Below, in pieces: positions 17,767-26,671 of a stretch of DNA of 52,113 nt. Both the position numbers and the translations under genes were made by a program. The notes below the pieces were generated by a model that searched no databases, was not told the DNA's origin, and saw only the letters and a program-made list of their open reading frames with translations. Each line of letters opens with the position of its first letter. The stretch's first letter is position 1. This DNA is from JAZKAR01 sp040389065 (lineage in GTDB: Bacteria > Pseudomonadota > Gammaproteobacteria > Burkholderiales > Casimicrobiaceae): positions 1-52,113 of the forward strand of contig JAZKAR010000035.1 of the NCBI GenBank assembly GCA_040389065.1. Direction: 5' to 3'.

Positions 17767-20700
17767 ATGTTTGAACGACTTATTCGATTTGCCATTGATC
17801 AACGATGGCTCGTGTTGCTCGCCGTACTCGGCATAGCCGGTTTTGGCGTTTTCAGTTATCAGCACCTGGCGATTGATGCCGTTCCTGACATCACAAATGT
17901 TCAGGTTCAGATTAATACTTCTGCTTCAGGTTATTCGCCGTTAGAAACGGAACAACGCATTACCTTTCCTATAGAGACAGCAATGGCAGGCTTGCCAAGC
18001 TTGGAGCAAACACGTTCATTATCTCGTTATGGGCTTTCTCAGATCACAGTAATTTTTAAAGACGGCACAGATATTTATTTTGCCCGTCAACTGGTCAATG
18101 AACGTATTCAAAGCGCAAAAGATCAACTACCTACAGGCATAGCTCCTGCGATGGGGCCTATTTCTACAGGATTAGGCGAAATCTTTTTATGGACAGTCGA
18201 AGCTAAAGACGGTGCCAAAAAATCAGATGGAAAGCCTTACACACCCACTGATTTGCGTGAAATTCAGGATTGGATCATTAAGCCTCAATTACGTAATGTA
18301 CCAGGCGTTGCTGAAATCAATACGATTGGCGGCTATGAGAAAGAGTATCTGATTGCGCCTTTTCCTGAAAAGCTTCGTGCCTATGGTTTAACGCTTAATG
18401 ATGTGATTACTGCGGTAGATCGTAACAATGCCAATGTAGGCGCCGGATATATAGAAAAAAAAGGCGAACAATACCTGATTCGTGTACCGGGTCAAATTCG
18501 CTCCTTAGACGATATTCGCAATATTCTTCTTAAAAGCCTGGATGGCATTCCTGTACGCATTAATGATGTGGCTGAAGTCGATATCGGGAAAGAATTGCGT
18601 ACCGGCGCAGCGACAGAAAATGGTCGTGAGGTGGTGTTAGGCACTGTATTTATGCTGATTGGGCAGAATAGCCGTACCGTTTCTCAGGCAGTGGCTAAAA
18701 AAATGGTGGAAATCAATAAAACGTTACCTGCCGGTATTGTGGCAATTCCTGTCTATGACCGCACAATATTAGTAGATAAAGCGATCAATACCGTCAAAAA
18801 GAATTTGCTCGAAGGGGCTATCTTAGTGGTAGCTGTGTTATTCCTTTTTTTGGGCAATTTTAGAGCAGCGTTGATTACAGCAGCGGTGATTCCTTTAGCG
18901 ATGTTGTTTACTTTCTTAGGCATGGTAGCGAATAAAGTCAGTGCTAATCTGATGAGCTTAGGCGCTTTGGATTTCGGAATCATCATTGATGGAGCCGTGG
19001 TGATCGTTGAAAACTGTATTCGTCGTTTAGCGCATATGCAGGCGCACCACCGTCGCCCTTTAACAGTGAAAGAACGTTTAGAGGAAGTTTTTACTGCTTC
19101 GCAAGAAGCTAGACGCCCCTTATTATTTGGGCAGATGATCATCATGATTGTGTACCTGCCTATTTTTTCCTTAACAGGGGTTGAGGGAAAAATGTTTCAT
19201 CCAATGGCCTTTACCGTCGTTGCGGCATTAATTGGGGCGATGATTCTTTCCATCACCTTTATTCCTGCTGCCGTAGCGCTTTTCATTGGAAATCATGTTT
19301 CTGAAAAAGAAAATGCACTAATGCATTGGGCTAAACGTGGCTATGCGCCTTTACTTCACAGCGTCTTAGCAAATAAGCCTGTAGTTCTGGCAGTAGCTGG
19401 TGCCATGATGGTTTTATCGGGCTTAATCGCAAGCCGTATGGGTACAGAATTTGTGCCAAGTCTTAATGAAGGGGATCTTGCTCTTCAGGCCATTCGCATT
19501 CCTGGAACCAGTTTGTCTCAATCAGTGGTCATGCAGCAGCAGATAGAGGTTGCACTGAAGCAAAGATTTCCTGAAATTGACCGGGTTTTTGCACGTACCG
19601 GCACCGCAGAAATCGCTTCCGATCCAATGCCGCCTAATGCCTCAGATGGTTACATTATGCTGAAGCCGCATGATCAATGGCCAGCGCCTCAAAAAACACG
19701 TGATGAACTCATTGTTGCTATTCAAGACGTTTTAGCCAAATTACCTGGCAATAGTTATGAGTTTTCTCAACCGATTCAGCTACGCTTTAACGAGTTGATT
19801 TCAGGTGTGCGAAGCGATATTGGTATCAAGGTATTCGGGGACGATATGGATACGCTGAATGCAACGGCCAATCGTATTGCTACGGTATTAAAAAACATCT
19901 CAGGCGCTGATGAAGTAAAGGTTGAGCAGACTACCGGCCTTCCTATGTTAACGGTCGATATTGATCGTGAAAAAGCAACCCGTTACGGACTGAATGTTGC
20001 GGATATTCAAGACATCATTAGCACCGGACTTGGAGGGCGCGAAGCGGGTACATTATTTGAAGGTGACCGTCGCTTTGAGATTGTAGTGAGACTACCTGAG
20101 CACTTACGAAGCGATTTAGATACCCTTCGCCGCTTGCCTGTTCCCTTACCACGAGTTAAAGATGACACACGCCCCGCGATGATTCCTTTATCCGAGGTAG
20201 CCAGACTGGATCTCAACCCAGGCCCCAATCAGATTAGCCGTGAAAACGGAAAACGTCGCGTCGTTGTTACGGCAAATGTCAGAGGCCGTGACATAGGATC
20301 ATTCGTCGACGAAGCACAAAAAGCCATTGACCAACAGATTAATCCACCCGCCGGTTATTGGCTTACCTGGGGCGGTCAGTTTGAAAACCTACAATCCGCC
20401 AGCCAGCGGTTAAAAATTGTTATTCCCGTTGCCTTGCTGCTCGTGTTTACGCTCCTATTCGCTATGTTCAATAACGTAAAAGACGGATTACTGGTTTTTA
20501 CAGGTATTCCTTTTGCATTAACTGGCGGCATTGTAGCGCTCTGGTTGCGCGATATTCCTTTATCGATTTCAGCAGCGATTGGATTTATTGCCTTATCAGG
20601 AGTAGCGGTATTAAACGGGCTTGTAATGATTGCTTTTATTCGACAGTTAAGAGAAGAAGGAAAATCACTGAATGACGCCATTCACGAAGGCGCTCTGACG

Positions 20701-20916
20701 CGGTTACGCCCTGTTCTTATGACTGCTCTGGTGGCTTCACTGGGTTTCATCCCAATGGCTATTGCAACAGGCACAGGTGCTGAAGTACAGCGTCCTTTAG
20801 CAACCGTAGTCATTGGCGGCATTATCTCGTCCACCACGCTAACCCTATTGGTTTTACCGCTGCTTTATCAATTAACGCATCGAAAAAATAGAAAAAACAA
20901 AAACGACCTTATTTGA
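17767..20916 (+). CDS. czcA: CzcA-like Co/Zn/Cd RND efflux pump
   Basis: The 1049-aa pump has the HME1 signature DFGIIIDGAVVIVEN (402-416) in transmembrane helix 4, typical of Co(II)/Zn(II)/Cd(II) exporters and clearly different from the Cu/Ag signature in the 8387-11515 pump. N-terminal AIDAVPDITNVQVQ and two periplasmic loops fit the family, and the length is normal. It is followed after 58 bp by the CadA-like ATPase, so periplasmic and cytoplasmic export of the same metals are probably co-expressed. Confidence 0.94.
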   Translation: MFERLIRFAIDQRWLVLLAVLGIAGFGVFSYQHLAIDAVPDITNVQVQINTSASGYSPLETEQRITFPIETAMAGLPSLEQTRSLSRYGLSQITVIFKDGTDIYFARQLVNERIQSAKDQLPTGIAPAMGPISTGLGEIFLWTVEAKDGAKKSDGKPYTPTDLREIQDWIIKPQLRNVPGVAEINTIGGYEKEYLIAPFPEKLRAYGLTLNDVITAVDRNNANVGAGYIEKKGEQYLIRVPGQIRSLDDIRNILLKSLDGIPVRINDVAEVDIGKELRTGAATENGREVVLGTVFMLIGQNSRTVSQAVAKKMVEINKTLPAGIVAIPVYDRTILVDKAINTVKKNLLEGAILVVAVLFLFLGNFRAALITAAVIPLAMLFTFLGMVANKVSANLMSLGALDFGIIIDGAVVIVENCIRRLAHMQAHHRRPLTVKERLEEVFTASQEARRPLLFGQMIIMIVYLPIFSLTGVEGKMFHPMAFTVVAALIGAMILSITFIPAAVALFIGNHVSEKENALMHWAKRGYAPLLHSVLANKPVVLAVAGAMMVLSGLIASRMGTEFVPSLNEGDLALQAIRIPGTSLSQSVVMQQQIEVALKQRFPEIDRVFARTGTAEIASDPMPPNASDGYIMLKPHDQWPAPQKTRDELIVAIQDVLAKLPGNSYEFSQPIQLRFNELISGVRSDIGIKVFGDDMDTLNATANRIATVLKNISGADEVKVEQTTGLPMLTVDIDREKATRYGLNVADIQDIISTGLGGREAGTLFEGDRRFEIVVRLPEHLRSDLDTLRRLPVPLPRVKDDTRPAMIPLSEVARLDLNPGPNQISRENGKRRVVVTANVRGRDIGSFVDEAQKAIDQQINPPAGYWLTWGGQFENLQSASQRLKIVIPVALLLVFTLLFAMFNNVKDGLLVFTGIPFALTGGIVALWLRDIPLSISAAIGFIALSGVAVLNGLVMIAFIRQLREEGKSLNDAIHEGALTRLRPVLMTALVASLGFIPMAIATGTGAEVQRPLATVVIGGIISSTTLTLLVLPLLYQLTHRKNRKNKNDLI

Positions 20917-20974
20917 ACTCAACGTTTTAGTTATATGAATGCTTATCAAATTTAAACGTTTTGAGGAGATTTTT

Positions 20975-23194
20975 ATGAGTTGCTGTGATAAAAAAGCGTG
21001 TGATACCGCTCCTGTACAGTCAGTAACCACCAGTACGGTTCCTAATTCAAGTCATGAAGAAGCGGTTTTTTTGATCCAAAAAATGGATTGCCCTACCGAA
21101 GAAAAATTAATTCGTGATCGTTTTCAAAACATGCAGGGTATTGTGGGTATGCAGTTCAACCTGATGCAGCGAGAGTTGACTGTACAGCATCAGCTTCCTT
21201 CCATTGAGCCGATGATTGCAACTTTAAACGCATTGGATCTTGAGCCTAAAACAAAATCGGACTCCTTAAATCTGAGCAATAGCGTAACAGATGAACATAG
21301 CGATGCAGAGCACTATCGCATTTCAAAAAGCCAATGGATATTGATGGCTATTTCGGGGATTACAGCACTTAGCGCCGAAGCTGTGGCGTGGAAGACAGGA
21401 ACAGATAATAGCTGGCCTGTGATTGTGCTTGCCCTCATTGCTATTTTGACAGGAGGGAAGGACACCCTTAAAAAAGGGTGGATTGCCTTACGAAATTTTT
21501 CATTAAATATGAATTTTTTGATGTCAATCGCTGTGATTGGAGCCGTCTTTATCGGGCAATGGCCAGAAGCTGCTATGGTTATTTTTCTGTTTGCATTGGC
21601 CGAAATGATCGAGGCATTATCACTGGATCGAGCACGTAATGCGATTCAGGGATTAATGGCCATGTCTCCTGAAATCGCTACCGTTCAAACCGATAGTGGT
21701 GAATGGCATGAAGTACCCGCTAAAGAGGTAGCACTTAACGCGATTGTTCGTATAAAACCTGGAGAGCGTGTCCCTTTAGATGGTCTTATTACGACAGGGC
21801 AGACTACGATTAATCAGGCACCGATTACTGGCGAAAGCATGCCGGTTGAGAAAAAAGCAGGTGACCCGGTTTTCGCAGGCACAATCAATGAACAGGGCGC
21901 ATTTGACTACCGTGTCACCGCATTACAAAGTCACTCCATGTTGTCACGTATTATTAAAAGCGTACAACAAGCACAAGGTGATCGTGCGCCTACTCAACGT
22001 TTCGTAGATCGATTTGCGCAATATTACATTCCAGCCGTTGTAGCCATAGCTTTACTGATTGCGCTTGTTCCTCCTTTATTAATGGGAGCGGCTTTTCAGC
22101 CTTGGCTTTATAAAGCTTTGGTACTGCTAGTGATTGCCTGCCCATGTGCTTTAGTGATTTCCACACCTGTGACGGTAGTTAGCGGATTGGCTTCGGCGGC
22201 TAAAAGTGGAATTCTAATTAAGGGAGGCGCTTATCTGGAGCAAGGGCGATTACTTAAGGTATTAGCTCTTGATAAAACGGGAACAATTACTCTGGGCAAG
22301 CCCAAAGTGACAGATAAATCATTGGTCAGCGATGGCGATGAAATTGCCTTGCTACGCTATGCTGCTAGTTTATCTGATCGCTCCGATCATCCTGTTTCGA
22401 CCGCAATAGCCACGTTTTGGAAAGAACAAAATACTTCAGATACTCTACTTGAAGTGAAAGACTTTGAAGCATTGATGGGCCGAGGTGTCAAAGGTGTAAT
22501 TGAAGAAAAAACTTTTTTTCTTGGCAATCACCGACTTGTTCATGAAATGGGTATTTGCGGGCCTGAATTAGAGAGCAAACTAGAAGCCTTTGAGAAAGAA
22601 GGTAAAACGGTAGTTGTTTTATGTTCTGTTGAAGCGCCGCTATTGATTTTATGTGTTGCGGATACCGTTCGTGAAACCAGTATCGAGGCCATTGCTCAAA
22701 TGAAGCAATTGGGTATTGATGTAGTTATGTTAACGGGTGACAACCCACATACTGCGCAAGCAATTGCTACCCAGGTAGGTATCCAGGATGCACGTGGCAA
22801 TCTGCTGCCCGATGATAAGCTGAATATCATGACTGAACTGATTGCCAAGTATAGGTATGCCGGTATGGTAGGTGATGGTATTAACGATGCTCCGGCTTTG
22901 GCGAAAGCTAATATCGGTTTTGCGATGGGGGCAGCAGGTACAGATACGGCACTGGAAACTGCGGATGTTGCTCTCATGGATGATGATCTAAGAAAAATTA
23001 TTCACTTCATTCGACTAAGTACGAAAACCCGCTCTATCCTTGTCCAGAACATTACTATAGCTCTAGGCATTAAAGCTGTCTTTCTGGTTCTTGCCTTATC
23101 AGGCCAAGCTACCTTATGGATGGCAGTATTTGCTGATATGGGAGCGAGTTTAATTGTAGTCTTTAATGGAATGCGTTTGTTAAAACGCGTTTAA
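20975..23194 (+). CDS. cadA: P1B-type Zn/Cd/Pb-exporting ATPase (CadA/ZntA-like)
   Basis: With the start at 20975 (after GAGGAG) the product is 739 aa. It begins with a soft-metal cluster MSCCDKKAC, then a heavy-metal-associated domain with a single-Cys motif MDCPTEE (C39), then the ATPase core: TGES, CPC at 389-391 in the sixth helix, phosphorylation site DKTGT (433-437), an SDHP segment and GDGINDAPAL. The CPC and MDCPTEE pattern fit P1B-2 pumps for Zn(II)/Cd(II)/Pb(II). It lies last in the czc operon; a hairpin follows 18 bp after its stop. Confidence 0.93.
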   Translation: MSCCDKKACDTAPVQSVTTSTVPNSSHEEAVFLIQKMDCPTEEKLIRDRFQNMQGIVGMQFNLMQRELTVQHQLPSIEPMIATLNALDLEPKTKSDSLNLSNSVTDEHSDAEHYRISKSQWILMAISGITALSAEAVAWKTGTDNSWPVIVLALIAILTGGKDTLKKGWIALRNFSLNMNFLMSIAVIGAVFIGQWPEAAMVIFLFALAEMIEALSLDRARNAIQGLMAMSPEIATVQTDSGEWHEVPAKEVALNAIVRIKPGERVPLDGLITTGQTTINQAPITGESMPVEKKAGDPVFAGTINEQGAFDYRVTALQSHSMLSRIIKSVQQAQGDRAPTQRFVDRFAQYYIPAVVAIALLIALVPPLLMGAAFQPWLYKALVLLVIACPCALVISTPVTVVSGLASAAKSGILIKGGAYLEQGRLLKVLALDKTGTITLGKPKVTDKSLVSDGDEIALLRYAASLSDRSDHPVSTAIATFWKEQNTSDTLLEVKDFEALMGRGVKGVIEEKTFFLGNHRLVHEMGICGPELESKLEAFEKEGKTVVVLCSVEAPLLILCVADTVRETSIEAIAQMKQLGIDVVMLTGDNPHTAQAIATQVGIQDARGNLLPDDKLNIMTELIAKYRYAGMVGDGINDAPALAKANIGFAMGAAGTDTALETADVALMDDDLRKIIHFIRLSTKTRSILVQNITIALGIKAVFLVLALSGQATLWMAVFADMGASLIVVFNGMRLLKRV

Positions 23195-23212
23195 ACAAGA
23201 TGATTATAAAAA

Positions 23213-23247
23213 TAGGAATAGTTCAAATCATGTTTGAATTATTCCTA
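23213..23247. terminator. Hairpin after the czc-cad operon
   Basis: TAGGAATAGTTCAAA (213-227 of this kilobase, i.e. 23213-23227) pairs with TTTGAATTATTCCTA (23233-23247) with one G-T pair and a 5-nt loop. It lies just after the cadA-like stop. The flank is A-rich on the left and weakly AT-rich on the right, so it could stop transcription in both directions. Confidence 0.55.
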
Positions 23248-23276
23248 TAAAACGAATCAATAACGCGTTTTATTCC

Positions 23277-23378
23277 CTATTGCGCATAAACAGAAGTACT
23301 GTTTTTCAGATAATCGCGCAAATGTCTTCCAGCCTTAAAAGCGGGAAAATATTTTCCATCCATTATTGAGTACAACAT
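23277..23378 (-). pseudogene. Possible remnant of an HU-like gene (weak)
   Basis: A 33-codon frame reads MLYSIMDGKYFPAFKAGRHL and continues RDYLKNSTSVYAQ before a stop. The segment PAFKAGRHLRDYL resembles the C-terminal strand-helix end of HU/IHF-type proteins (P-x-F-K-x-G-K-x-L-R/K). The frame is closed by a stop codon about 9 codons upstream of the ATG and has no ribosome site, so it is more likely a gene remnant than a working gene. The rest of the 23195-23525 gap holds nothing else that I recognise apart from the hairpin at its left end. Confidence 0.25.
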
Positions 23379-23525
23379 ACTTGTTAATAGCCCACTAAGA
23401 AACTAAAAATAACTTGCCCCCAGATACTGTGGATAACTTGGGTAAAACATTCATCAAAACTTAGTTAGCTATTCAATTTACTAGCAATGTTATTGATGCA
23501 TTAAAAACAGGCAGACGAAAATAGC

Positions 23526-23562
23526 TTGCACTAAACCTATATTTCCATAATAATAGAAATAT
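23526..23562 (+). promoter_or_regulatory. Putative ars promoter/operator
   Basis: TTGCAC (23526-23531) and TAATAA (23548-23553) are spaced 16 bp and could be -35 and -10 elements. An inverted repeat ATATTTC (23539-23545) with GAAATAT (23556-23562) overlaps the -10 and the arsR start codon. This position suits autorepression by ArsR. No Shine-Dalgarno precedes the ATG, so the message may be leaderless or nearly so. Confidence 0.5.
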
Positions 23563-23911
23563 GGAAAATAAAACTGTAGTAACAGCTCTAGCTGCTCTTG
23601 CCCAGGAATCACGCCTGAATGTCTTTCGTTTGCTGGTACAAATGGGGCCAGAAGGTATGCCTGCTGGCAAAATCGCTGAACACCTGGGCATTCCAGCGTC
23701 TTCACTCTCTTTTCATTTAAAAGAGCTGAGTTATGCTGGACTCATCAGCTCACAGCAAAAAAGCCGCTCGATTATTTACAGCGCAAATTATGCTGCCATG
23801 AATGATCTCATTAGCTTCCTGACAGAAAATTGCTGCAACGGTAAGCCATGCCTACCTATTAATTCCCCAGCGTGCTCAATTACACCTCCTGAAGAAACAC
23901 ATCATGACTGA
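23561..23911 (+). CDS. arsR: ArsR-family arsenic-responsive repressor
   Basis: The 116-aa winged-helix protein has an ArsR DNA-recognition helix (ASSLSFHLKELSYAGLI, about 46-62). Its likely metalloid site is at the C-terminus (C91, C92, C97, possibly C105) instead of the CVC motif of E. coli ArsR; C-terminal Cys pairs are known in another ArsR subclass. It heads a tightly packed arsenic operon and overlaps arsC by 8 bp. It should release the operator upon binding As(III). Confidence 0.9.
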   Translation: MENKTVVTALAALAQESRLNVFRLLVQMGPEGMPAGKIAEHLGIPASSLSFHLKELSYAGLISSQQKSRSIIYSANYAAMNDLISFLTENCCNGKPCLPINSPACSITPPEETHHD

Positions 23912-24416
23912 ACCTATTTATAACATTCTTATCCTTTGCACCGGTAATTCTGCTCGAAGCATTATGGCTGAAGCCCTCATTAATACATTAGGTGCAGGGA
24001 AGTTCCGTGCCTACAGCGCAGGAAGTCATCCCACAGGCAAGGTCAATCCTTTTGCTCTTGAGAAAATCCAAGTTATCGGTTATTCAACCGAAGATGTACG
24101 TAGTAAAAGTTGGGATGAATTTGCTCAACCTGAAGCACCCAAGATGGATTTTATTATCACCGTCTGCGACAACGCCGCAGGTGAAACATGCCCAATATGG
24201 CCAGGGCATCCCATTTCGGCGCACTGGGGTTTTGAAGATCCTGCTGCTGTAGAAGGAAGTAATGAGGAAAAGCGAAAAGCCTTTGATACGATTTTTCATC
24301 AAATTCATCATCGGGTGCGCCAGTTCGTGAATCTTCCGCTGGCTATGCTTGACCAAAACGCCATCAAGCATGAGCTGCATAAAATAGGTCAATCCAGCGT
24401 CAGTGAAGAAAAATGA
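23904..24416 (+). CDS. arsC: Arsenate reductase, LMW-phosphatase fold
   Basis: The 170-aa protein has the phosphatase-type P-loop CTGNSARS (C12 to S19) near the N-terminus, with C88 and C96 as likely redox partners, and a conserved AHWGFEDPA segment near 112-120. This is the ArsC class related to low-molecular-weight tyrosine phosphatases, which reduces As(V) to As(III) with thioredoxin or glutathione/glutaredoxin. It is 4 bp-overlapped with the ACR3 exporter gene, coupling reduction to export. Confidence 0.92.
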   Translation: MTEPIYNILILCTGNSARSIMAEALINTLGAGKFRAYSAGSHPTGKVNPFALEKIQVIGYSTEDVRSKSWDEFAQPEAPKMDFIITVCDNAAGETCPIWPGHPISAHWGFEDPAAVEGSNEEKRKAFDTIFHQIHHRVRQFVNLPLAMLDQNAIKHELHKIGQSSVSEEK

Positions 24417-25462
24417 GCATTCAACAGGCTAAAACGCCCATGAATCTTTTTGAGCGCTATCTGACGGTATGGGTAGCCTTATGCATCGTCATAGGGATCG
24501 CTCTTGGTCAAACACTGCCAGGTATTTTTCAGTCCATCGGACACATGGAAATTGCCCAAGTCAATCTTCCAGTTGGCTTACTTATCTGGGTCATGATTAT
24601 TCCTATGTTGGTCAAAATTGATTTTGGCGCACTGCATCAGGTGAAATCACACTGGAAAGGTATTGGCGTTACCCTCTTCGTCAATTGGGCAGTAAAACCC
24701 TTTTCAATGGCGTTTTTAGGATGGCTGTTTATCCGTCATATCTTTGCACCTTATTTACCGCCAGACCAGCTCGACAGCTACACCGCAGGGCTTATTTTAT
24801 TAGCTGCTGCACCGTGTACAGCTATGGTCTTTGTATGGAGCAAACTGACAAATGGTGATCCTTATTTCACCCTCTCTCAGGTGGCATTGAACGATGCCAT
24901 TATGATTTTCGCTTTCGCTCCCATCGTTGCTCTTTTACTAGGAATTTCTTCGATCACTATCCCATGGGCAACACTTTTAATCTCGGTGGCACTGTACATC
25001 GTTATCCCCGTCATTCTGGCGCAATGCTGGAGAAAACTTTTACTCAAAAAAGGGCAAGCGGCGTTTGATGCCGTTATGGCTAAAATCAGTCCGTGGTCAA
25101 TTTCTGCATTGCTCCTCACACTGGTTTTACTATTTGCTTTTCAGGGCGAAGCCATTATTAAGCAGCCTTTAATAATAGCCATGCTGGCGGTTCCCATTCT
25201 TATACAAGTATTTTTTAACTCAGCCTTAGCGTATTGGTTGAATCATAAAGTTGGAGAAAAACACTCTATCGCCTGCCCTTCTGCCCTCATTGGAGCCTCT
25301 AACTTTTTTGAGCTGGCTGTAGCTGCTGCGATTAGTTTGTTTGGTTTTAATTCAGGTGCCGCCCTGGCTACGGTTGTTGGTGTGCTGATTGAAGTACCCG
25401 TTATGCTTCTGGTTGTTCATATCGTTAATCGTAGTCGTGGGTGGTATGAAGCCCCACACTAA
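24413..25462 (+). CDS. acr3: ACR3-family arsenite efflux transporter
   Basis: The 349-aa protein has about ten hydrophobic segments and the ACR3 hallmark AAPCTAMVFVWS (Cys near residue 131) in its fourth membrane segment, plus an SNFFELAVA motif late in the chain. ACR3 proteins extrude As(OH)3/arsenite using the proton gradient. Its 3' end overlaps the following MFS gene by 17 bp. Confidence 0.93.
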   Translation: MSIQQAKTPMNLFERYLTVWVALCIVIGIALGQTLPGIFQSIGHMEIAQVNLPVGLLIWVMIIPMLVKIDFGALHQVKSHWKGIGVTLFVNWAVKPFSMAFLGWLFIRHIFAPYLPPDQLDSYTAGLILLAAAPCTAMVFVWSKLTNGDPYFTLSQVALNDAIMIFAFAPIVALLLGISSITIPWATLLISVALYIVIPVILAQCWRKLLLKKGQAAFDAVMAKISPWSISALLLTLVLLFAFQGEAIIKQPLIIAMLAVPILIQVFFNSALAYWLNHKVGEKHSIACPSALIGASNFFELAVAAAISLFGFNSGAALATVVGVLIEVPVMLLVVHIVNRSRGWYEAPH

Positions 25463-26660
25463 TGAAGATCAATCTAAAAACAAATGGCTAGTACCTGCTC
25501 TTGGACTTACACAAATTATTAGTTGGGGTTCCATGTTTTACGCCTACAGCGTACTCATGCAGCCGATGCAAATTGCCTTACACACCTCTAAAACTACGGT
25601 AGTAGGCGCGTACTCATTAGCTTTGCTGATCTCTGGATGTCTATCCATGCTCGCCGGAAGCATTATTGACCGATTCGGAGGTCGAATGCTGATGGGCGTT
25701 GGAAGTCTCTTAAGCGGGATGATGTTACTTCTACTTTCTCATGTTCAGAACATAACCGAACTTTATTTAGTATGGGCAGGTATTGGCGTCGCCATGAGTG
25801 CTACTTTATATCAGCCTGCTTTTGCAGTCATTACTCAGGTATTTGGTTCCAGTTATCGCAAATCAATTACGTTGCTTACACTCTTTGGCGGCTTAGCCAG
25901 TACAGTATCTTGGCCACTGACTCAGGCACTATTAGTAAGATATGGCTGGCGTGAAACGTGGGAAGTTTATGCTATCGCGAATCTAGTATTGTGCTTGCCT
26001 ATTCATGCTTTTTTACCTTCACTCAACCAGACAAAATCAAAACCTTTACATCCAAGTCACGGCTCACAAACATTATCCTTAGCATTGCGTGATCCCGCTT
26101 TTTATCTGGCTGCGTCGGCTTTTACGTTTAATGCCTTAGTATTTTCTGCCATGTCCTTGCATCTGATTTCAATACTTCAGGCACGCGGTCTATCCGCAGC
26201 TCAAGCGACAACCATTGGCGCAATCATCGGCCCTATGCAAGTCATAGGCCGCATTATTGAAACAACCTTAGGTAAAAATGCCAGCTCTCGACAGGTTGGG
26301 CTTATTGCTTTGTGGTTGTTACCTATCGCGTTATGTTTATTATTTGCTCCTGCTGGTTGGACAGTTATCTATATTTTATTTGCTATGGCTTATGGAATGA
26401 GTAACGGCGTAGTCACCATTGTGCGCGGTACATTACCTGCTGAAATGTATGGACAAGAAGCGTATGGTGCTATCAGTGGCGCTATGAGCACCCCCGTGAT
26501 GTTGGCTATTGCAGCGGGATCTTTTATAGCTTCAGTGCTTTACTCCCTCACAGGTGGCTATGTGGGAACCTTAATTGTCTTAATCATCATGGCAATACTA
26601 GCTGCAATCCTTTTTATGACTATTCGCGTACCAGCTCAATTGAGTTTAAAAAAATTATAA
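25446..26660 (+). CDS. MFS transporter in the arsenic operon
   Basis: The start MKPHTNEDQSKNKW at 25446 gives 404 aa and about 12 membrane segments, with an MFS loop motif (GSIIDRFGGRMLM near 72-84). Longer frames would add residues that are actually encoded by the overlapping acr3 end. MFS exporters of different classes occur in ars operons (e.g. for trivalent or organo-arsenicals), but I cannot assign this one to ArsJ or ArsK, and no GAPDH partner of the ArsJ type is present. Function in metalloid efflux is inferred from the operon. Confidence 0.8.
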   Translation: MKPHTNEDQSKNKWLVPALGLTQIISWGSMFYAYSVLMQPMQIALHTSKTTVVGAYSLALLISGCLSMLAGSIIDRFGGRMLMGVGSLLSGMMLLLLSHVQNITELYLVWAGIGVAMSATLYQPAFAVITQVFGSSYRKSITLLTLFGGLASTVSWPLTQALLVRYGWRETWEVYAIANLVLCLPIHAFLPSLNQTKSKPLHPSHGSQTLSLALRDPAFYLAASAFTFNALVFSAMSLHLISILQARGLSAAQATTIGAIIGPMQVIGRIIETTLGKNASSRQVGLIALWLLPIALCLLFAPAGWTVIYILFAMAYGMSNGVVTIVRGTLPAEMYGQEAYGAISGAMSTPVMLAIAAGSFIASVLYSLTGGYVGTLIVLIIMAILAAILFMTIRVPAQLSLKKL

Positions 26661-26671
26661 GGAAGAATATT

